Source of the DNA: Acidobacteriaceae bacterium
Lineage (GTDB): Bacteria > Acidobacteriota > Terriglobia > Terriglobales > SbA1
NCBI GenBank assembly: GCA_019237515.1
Contig: JAFAGX010000571.1
Span: 1-10,493, forward strand
DNA length: 10,493 nucleotides
Reading direction: 5' to 3'
Shown here: positions 6,239 to 10,493 of the stretch, piece by piece
Position numbering within the stretch: the stretch's first letter is position 1
How the letters are laid out: every line of letters begins with the position of its first letter
Position numbers and translations under genes: made by a program
Notes under the pieces: generated by a model
Database searches by the model: none
The model's input: only the letters and a program-made list of their open reading frames with translations
What the model was told of the DNA's origin: nothing

Positions 6239-6961
6239 ATGGCTTCGGCTGCGACAGTAGGAAGTTTTCGTGGAAACCCCACAAATTTAGCTCACATCTT
6301 TGACCATAAACTCGAATCACGGTCGAACTCGAACAGCCAACCGATCGTCTTCCTTATAAGCGACGATATTTCTGAACAAGAGTCGCTGAAATCACTAATC
6401 GGTCGCGAGGGCTGGCACTTTGAGACATTCGAGTCAACACGAGAATTTCTCGCCCGGCCGCGACCGCTTGTTCCGAGCTGCCTGATCCTTGCTTTGTCTT
6501 CGTTGGATGTCAACGGCCTCGAAGTGCAAACACGACTCGCGCGAGAGCGTGCCGAGGTGCCGGTTGTTGTGATTTCCGGTTATGCAGACATTCCGACATC
6601 GGTACAAGTCATGAAGGCGGGCGCCGTCGATTTTTTCTTGAAACCATTAAGCAATGACCTGTTGCTGAGTGCAATCCGTGAAAGCCTTGAGCGCAGCCGT
6701 ACGGCTCTTGATCGCGAAATGGACGTGCGCAGTCTTCGCAACTGCTACGCGTTACTCTCTTGTCGCGAACGGCAAGTGATGGCGCTGGTGGTGACCGGTT
6801 TGTTGAACAAACAGGTCGGCGGAGAACTGGGTATCAGCGAAATCACCGTGAAGGCGCATCGCAGGCAGGTCATGCGAAAAATGAAGGCGAACTCCCTTCC
6901 CGACCTGGTGCGGATGTCGACCGAACTGGGGCCCGCACGCAAGGTGATTCACTTGGCGTAA
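6239..6961 (+). CDS. FixJ-type response regulator with degenerate receiver (no phospho-acceptor Asp)
   Basis: This 240-residue regulator has a receiver at about residues 35-155 and a LuxR/FixJ helix-turn-helix at about 172-230 (SCRERQVMALVVTGLLNKQVGGELGISEITVKAHRRQ). Aligned with its neighbour at 7004-7891, the phospho-acceptor position is Ala85 (CLILALSSLDVNG against CLILDVSLPDLNG). The MP/LP dipeptide is also lost and the switch Thr is Ser113 (VISGYADIP). The D42-D43 pocket and K135 (LKP) remain. It is therefore unlikely to use Asp phosphorylation and may be constitutive, respond through other contacts, or heterodimerise with its paralogue (inference). The start is ATG at 6239 with AGAGG six bases upstream. 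Residues 1-34 are an unstructured-looking Asn/Ser-rich extension. The downstream paralogue starts 42 bp after the stop. Confidence 0.92.
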   Translation: MASAATVGSFRGNPTNLAHIFDHKLESRSNSNSQPIVFLISDDISEQESLKSLIGREGWHFETFESTREFLARPRPLVPSCLILALSSLDVNGLEVQTRLARERAEVPVVVISGYADIPTSVQVMKAGAVDFFLKPLSNDLLLSAIRESLERSRTALDREMDVRSLRNCYALLSCRERQVMALVVTGLLNKQVGGELGISEITVKAHRRQVMRKMKANSLPDLVRMSTELGPARKVIHLA

Positions 6962-7003
6962 CGGTAGCGGGTCCTTAGCTTGTAGGAACATGAGGAACGG
7001 AAT

Positions 7004-7891
7004 ATGCCCAACACACCCTTGCAGCAGACAGCCATCAATCGGCAAGTCAAGGAGCGTCTTCTCAATGCGCCAGCGATTTCTCAAGGATATGCCGCAGATT
7101 CGGCGCAAGGATTCGGCCGTGGGTTGGAGCCGTCATTTGCGCCGCGTGGTACAACAATCGGGCTCGTTGACGATCGCGACCATTCTGTGCGCGAATCGTC
7201 GCATACTACGGGTTCATCGCACGTATCCCGCCGGGAATTGGGGGTAGCGCCCGTGGCGCCCGAATCCCCCATCGTATTCGTCGTTGATGATGACGTCTCC
7301 GTGCGCGAGTCACTGGAACTGTTGATCCGGAAAGAAGGCTGGCGGGCTAAGACGTTCATTTCCGCAGAGGAATTCCTCGATTGCCCCCGTGCCGTTGCTC
7401 CGAACTGCCTCATCCTTGACGTTTCTCTTCCCGATCTCAACGGTCTCGAACTGCAGAAAAGAGTTGCAACCGAACGGAGCGAAATGCCGATCATCTTCAT
7501 CACGGGTTGCGGCGATGTACCTAAGTCGGTGCAGGCGATGAAGGGCGGCGCGGTCGAATTCCTAACGAAGCCATTCAATAGTGAAGTATTGGTGAGCGCG
7601 ATCCGGCAAGCCCTTGAACGGAGCCGCCTCGCTCTGGCTCACGAGTCGGAGATGCAGGAACTGCGCAACCGTTACGCGTCACTGAGTCGTCGAGAGCGGC
7701 AAGTGATGGCGCTGGTGGTTTCCGGCCTTTTGAATAAACAGGTCGGCGGAGAGCTGGGCATCAGCGAAATCACCGTGAAACGACATCGACGCCAAGCGAT
7801 GCAGAAAATGAAGGCTGACTCGCTCGCAGACTTGGTGAAAATGGCTGGGAAACTCCGCCTGACCGAGCACACAGCCAGGCGAACGGCCTGA
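7004..7891 (+). CDS. FixJ-type response regulator with long N-terminal extension
   Basis: This 295-residue regulator is a tandem paralogue of the gene before it. Its receiver (about residues 88-208) is canonical: D95-D97 (VVDDDVSVRES), D139 (LILDVSLPDLNG), T167 (FITGCGDVP) and K189 (TKPF). The LuxR-type helix-turn-helix spans about 226-282 and is nearly identical to the neighbour's (RERQVMALVVSGLLNKQVGG). FixJ relatives are about 200 residues, so residues 1-87 are additional. Within them, residues 51-66 (TIGLVDDRDHSVRESS) mimic the start of the receiver at 90-104. GAGGAA lies six bases before the ATG at 7004, so the extension should be translated. The TonB-dependent receptor gene starts 58 bp downstream, making it a likely target or co-transcript (inference). 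The cognate kinase is not in the window. Confidence 0.92.
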   Translation: MPNTPLQQTAINRQVKERLLNAPAISQGYAADSAQGFGRGLEPSFAPRGTTIGLVDDRDHSVRESSHTTGSSHVSRRELGVAPVAPESPIVFVVDDDVSVRESLELLIRKEGWRAKTFISAEEFLDCPRAVAPNCLILDVSLPDLNGLELQKRVATERSEMPIIFITGCGDVPKSVQAMKGGAVEFLTKPFNSEVLVSAIRQALERSRLALAHESEMQELRNRYASLSRRERQVMALVVSGLLNKQVGGELGISEITVKRHRRQAMQKMKADSLADLVKMAGKLRLTEHTARRTA

Positions 7892-7949
7892 GGCGTGAGC
7901 TTGGCACGGGCTCTGTGGGTTGCACCCCCAAAAATAGATGGGAGCAGTC

Positions 7950-10493
7950 ATGCTCGGTAACTTTCTTGCGGCCACGAAACGCGTTTCAAGTGTGCGCTTA
8001 CTTTTGGCCCTATCATTGACCTCCTTTTCAACCTGCGCGTGGCCCCAAACCCAGCTTGCGATGGTCTTCGGTACGGTCACTGATCCGACTGGCGCAGCTA
8101 TTCCCGGCGCGCAAGTTATGACCGTCAACCAAAGCACGGGATTGGAGCGGAGTACGCTGACTGACATGACGGGCGAGTATCATCTCGCCGGGTTGCCAGC
8201 AGGAAACTACTCTGTTCGCGCGGAGAAGGATCGATTCCAAACACAGGTTCGCGAAGGAGTCAGCTTGACTTCGGCTTTTGGGGTCACGGTGAATTTTTCC
8301 CTGGCCGTGGGTGGCCAGAGGCAGGAGTTGACAGTTAGAGCGGACATTAGCGCGATCGACGATACTACTTCGGCCGTCGGTGGCCTAGTTGCAGAGCAAA
8401 ACCTCGGCGAACTTCCGCTGAGCGGCCGCGATCTGTTCAAGGCGGCGATCTTGGAGCCTGGAGTCGCGCCAACACCCAGCAGTGCTCCTTCGTTGCTTTC
8501 GAGCGGCACCGCCGGACAAATCTCGATTGACGGTATGCGCCCGAGTTGGACGGATGTTCTCATCGATGGTATGGATGTGAATGATCCGGTCTTTGGCTAT
8601 TCGCCGGCGGGCGCCTCCGGGCTCTTTCTAGGACTGAGTGAATTCACGGAGGTCCGCGTCCTAACACAAACTTCTAATGCGGAGTACGGCAGGAGTGCAG
8701 GCGGCGTCGTCGAGACGGTAACCAAGTCAGGAAGTAACCGCTTCCATGGCTCGCTGTTCGAACTCCATCGAGATGCTTCACTCGATGCCAAGAACTACTT
8801 TGATTTAGGTCATGCGCCGATACCCGCCTTTGTGCGCAACCAGTTCGGTGCTGGAATCGGAGGGCCGCTGGTCCATGATCGCAGCTTCTTTTATGCAGAC
8901 TATGAAGGATTTCGTGAAGTCCAAGCGTCCACGGCGATTGCCACAGTGCCCGATGCGCTTGCCCATCAAGGGTTGCTGCCCTCTGCCAGCAACCCGGGAC
9001 GTTGCAGCAGCGCAACTCCGAACGGATGCCTTACGGTCACGGTTGATCCTCGCGTCAAGCAGTTTTTCGCTCTACTCCCTCCTTCGAACGGGGTGGAAAA
9101 CGGGGATGGAACCGGAGACCTGATCACGGCGAACAAGGGCGCGACGAACGAGCATCGTGGCATGATCCGCGTCGATCACAACTTCTCGAACACGCATTCG
9201 TTATTTGGGCGTTACATCATTGACGACAGCTCTTCCATGGACCCCTATTTCGGGACACCGCCAGGAACTTACGCTCCAGGGTTTCCAGTCTCTCATCAAG
9301 CGCGCAATCAGTACTTTAGTATTCAGGATCGCAAGAATCTCGGGAATGAAATGTTCAACGAACTGCGATTCGGTATCAACCGGACGACCGCGTCGAGCTC
9401 TATCCTGGACACACATCCCGGACTTTCTATTTCTTTGCTGCCTGGCCGACCATTCGGAATGCTCGACATTGCAGGCATGAGTTTGGTGGGCAACAGCCCC
9501 GAAATCCCTTTGGGGGATTTTTCGACCCTTTATCAGGTTCAGGATCAACTTTCACGTAGAATTCGTCGCCACACGTTGAAATTCGGCGTGGAGTTTCGAA
9601 GGATCGAGTCCAATGGACCACTGGATTTTGGGGTGAACGGGTTGTATACGTTTCAGGACCTGAGCCCCTTCGGGTTTCGGGCACGCAGCAATAATCCAGC
9701 TCTGGAATTCTTCCTTCAAGCTTTGCCGCTGTCGTACGTGGGCGTTGATCCCTCCAACTCCAATTCGAATCGTGATTACCGCCAGAGCGTAGTGTCTGGG
9801 TTTGCGCAGGATTTCTTTCGAGTAAGCAGCCGACTTACGTTTAATGCCGGGCTACGCTACGACTTCTACTCCAATCCTAGCGAGGCGCATGGACGTCTGT
9901 CTTCTGTTCGTAATCCTGCAACGGACTTTGGGCCAACCGTTGGTAAGGTATTCGCCGGGATGCCGCTGGATCTTCTTTCCCCACAGGCGGGCTTTGCATG
10001 GAACATCTCGGGTGATGGTAAGACCGTTCTTCGGTCCGGAGCTGGTATATTTCGTAACCAACTCCCCCTAATCCTTATTGGTGCAGAGCGCTTTCTGCCT
10101 CCTTTTTTCAGCATAAATTCGTATGTATTCCCGAGTTTTCTCAATCCGCAAAATGCCCTCCTGACGCAACCGATTTACATTTTTCAGATGACGTACCATC
10201 CAAAGTTCCCGTACGAATTGCAATACAACCTCAACCTGGAACGGGAAGTCGTGCCGGGCACGATTCTCAGCGCTGGATATTTTGGCGCGCGTGGCAATCA
10301 CCTACCTCGTGAAGTGGAGGCGAATCCCTTCGAACCAGCTTTGGGTCATCGCTACAATCCGAATTTGTCCTCGCCCCTATTGGAGGATCTGACCGATTCA
10401 CAATCTTTCTACAATTCATTTCAACTGTCCGTGTCGCAACAACAGGCCCACAACATTTCCTGGCAGGCGTTCTACACGTTCTCTCATTCCATC
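7950..10493 (+). CDS. Oar-like TonB-dependent receptor with carboxypeptidase-regulatory-like domain (3' partial)
   Basis: The frame is open for 848 codons to the last base, so the C-terminus is outside the window. Residues 1-37 look like a signal peptide: K/R near residues 10-16, a hydrophobic LLLALSL core, and a probable cut near TCAWPQTQLA. Residues 38-120 form a CarboxypepD_reg beta-sandwich (VFGTVTDPTGAAIPGA, then DMTGEYHLAGLPAGNYSV). A plug domain follows at about 135-265, with LPLSGRDLF, ISIDGMRPS and the hallmark AEYGRSAGGVVETVTKSGSN. The outer-membrane barrel begins after about 265. Full-length members are usually over 1,000 residues. Acidobacteriota carry many paralogues, thought to import large substrates such as oligosaccharides; no substrate is evident here and I see no partner lipoprotein. 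The start is the ATG at 7950 with GGGAG five bases upstream; an in-frame ATG at 7938 lacks a ribosome site. The two FixJ-type regulators immediately upstream may control it. Confidence 0.93.
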   Translation, partial: MLGNFLAATKRVSSVRLLLALSLTSFSTCAWPQTQLAMVFGTVTDPTGAAIPGAQVMTVNQSTGLERSTLTDMTGEYHLAGLPAGNYSVRAEKDRFQTQVREGVSLTSAFGVTVNFSLAVGGQRQELTVRADISAIDDTTSAVGGLVAEQNLGELPLSGRDLFKAAILEPGVAPTPSSAPSLLSSGTAGQISIDGMRPSWTDVLIDGMDVNDPVFGYSPAGASGLFLGLSEFTEVRVLTQTSNAEYGRSAGGVVETVTKSGSNRFHGSLFELHRDASLDAKNYFDLGHAPIPAFVRNQFGAGIGGPLVHDRSFFYADYEGFREVQASTAIATVPDALAHQGLLPSASNPGRCSSATPNGCLTVTVDPRVKQFFALLPPSNGVENGDGTGDLITANKGATNEHRGMIRVDHNFSNTHSLFGRYIIDDSSSMDPYFGTPPGTYAPGFPVSHQARNQYFSIQDRKNLGNEMFNELRFGINRTTASSSILDTHPGLSISLLPGRPFGMLDIAGMSLVGNSPEIPLGDFSTLYQVQDQLSRRIRRHTLKFGVEFRRIESNGPLDFGVNGLYTFQDLSPFGFRARSNNPALEFFLQALPLSYVGVDPSNSNSNRDYRQSVVSGFAQDFFRVSSRLTFNAGLRYDFYSNPSEAHGRLSSVRNPATDFGPTVGKVFAGMPLDLLSPQAGFAWNISGDGKTVLRSGAGIFRNQLPLILIGAERFLPPFFSINSYVFPSFLNPQNALLTQPIYIFQMTYHPKFPYELQYNLNLEREVVPGTILSAGYFGARGNHLPREVEANPFEPALGHRYNPNLSSPLLEDLTDSQSFYNSFQLSVSQQQAHNISWQAFYTFSHSI

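Noticed and set aside
7901..7930. TGGCAC ... TTGCA as a sigma54 promoter before the receptor gene
   Set aside because: The two halves are separated by 12 bases rather than the five needed to match the sigma54 -24/-12 spacing.
7679..8167. 162-codon minus-strand frame across the FixJ-type gene end and receptor start
   Set aside because: It spans two good plus-strand genes and their intergenic gap, with no domain and no ribosome site noticed.

Overview
The window looks like chromosomal DNA from a soil-type Acidobacteriota (Terriglobia-like). This is an inference from gene content: an Oar-type TonB-dependent receptor with an N-terminal carboxypeptidase-regulatory-like domain, the remains of a Y_Y_Y/HisKA_3 sensor kinase, a DoxX-like membrane protein, and a DUF302/MBL-fold/haloperoxidase-like/zinc-ADH neighbourhood. 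I see no tRNA, rRNA, CRISPR array, transposase or phage gene.

The layout is two divergent blocks meeting at about 4176-4385. The left block is entirely on the minus strand. In transcription order it holds a small unrecognised acidic protein (4151-3870), a DUF302 protein with a Sec-type signal (3782-3321), a Tat-exported MBL-fold metallohydrolase (3203-2250), a haloperoxidase-like alpha/beta hydrolase with a Tat leader and a second well-placed internal start (2163-1177), and a zinc alcohol dehydrogenase (1061-27). The first three of these genes each have the same upstream arrangement on the minus strand: a GTGTCG..CGACAC palindrome (degenerate in the DUF302 copy), then 9 nt, a -35-like hexamer, 17 nt, and a -10-like hexamer. 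Around two of them the DNA is a 48-bp direct repeat (43/48 identical). This suggests a small co-regulated envelope/periplasm set and is the most system-like signal in the window.

The right block is on the plus strand. It starts with a decayed sensor histidine kinase (about 4386-4891) that has lost its phospho-accepting His region and carries single-base indels. An intact NarL-type response regulator follows (4920-5567), then a DoxX-like membrane protein (5638-6003), a 235-bp gap with nothing I can call, and two tandem FixJ-type regulators. The first of these (6239-6961) has Ala where the phospho-accepting Asp should be. The second (7004-7891) is canonical but has an N-terminal extension with what looks like the fossil start of another receiver domain. 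The window ends inside a large Oar-like TonB-dependent receptor (7950 to beyond 10493), which is open in frame to the last base.

The left block plausibly supplies exported and cytoplasmic enzymes for handling small organic compounds, but no substrate can be read from the sequence. The right block is a regulator-rich stretch with no intact kinase, leading into an outer-membrane transporter that the FixJ pair may control. I found nothing I would call a wholly new defence or mobile system. The best leads are the shared palindrome/promoter architecture, the Asp-less regulator beside its active paralogue, and the dual-start hydrolase.
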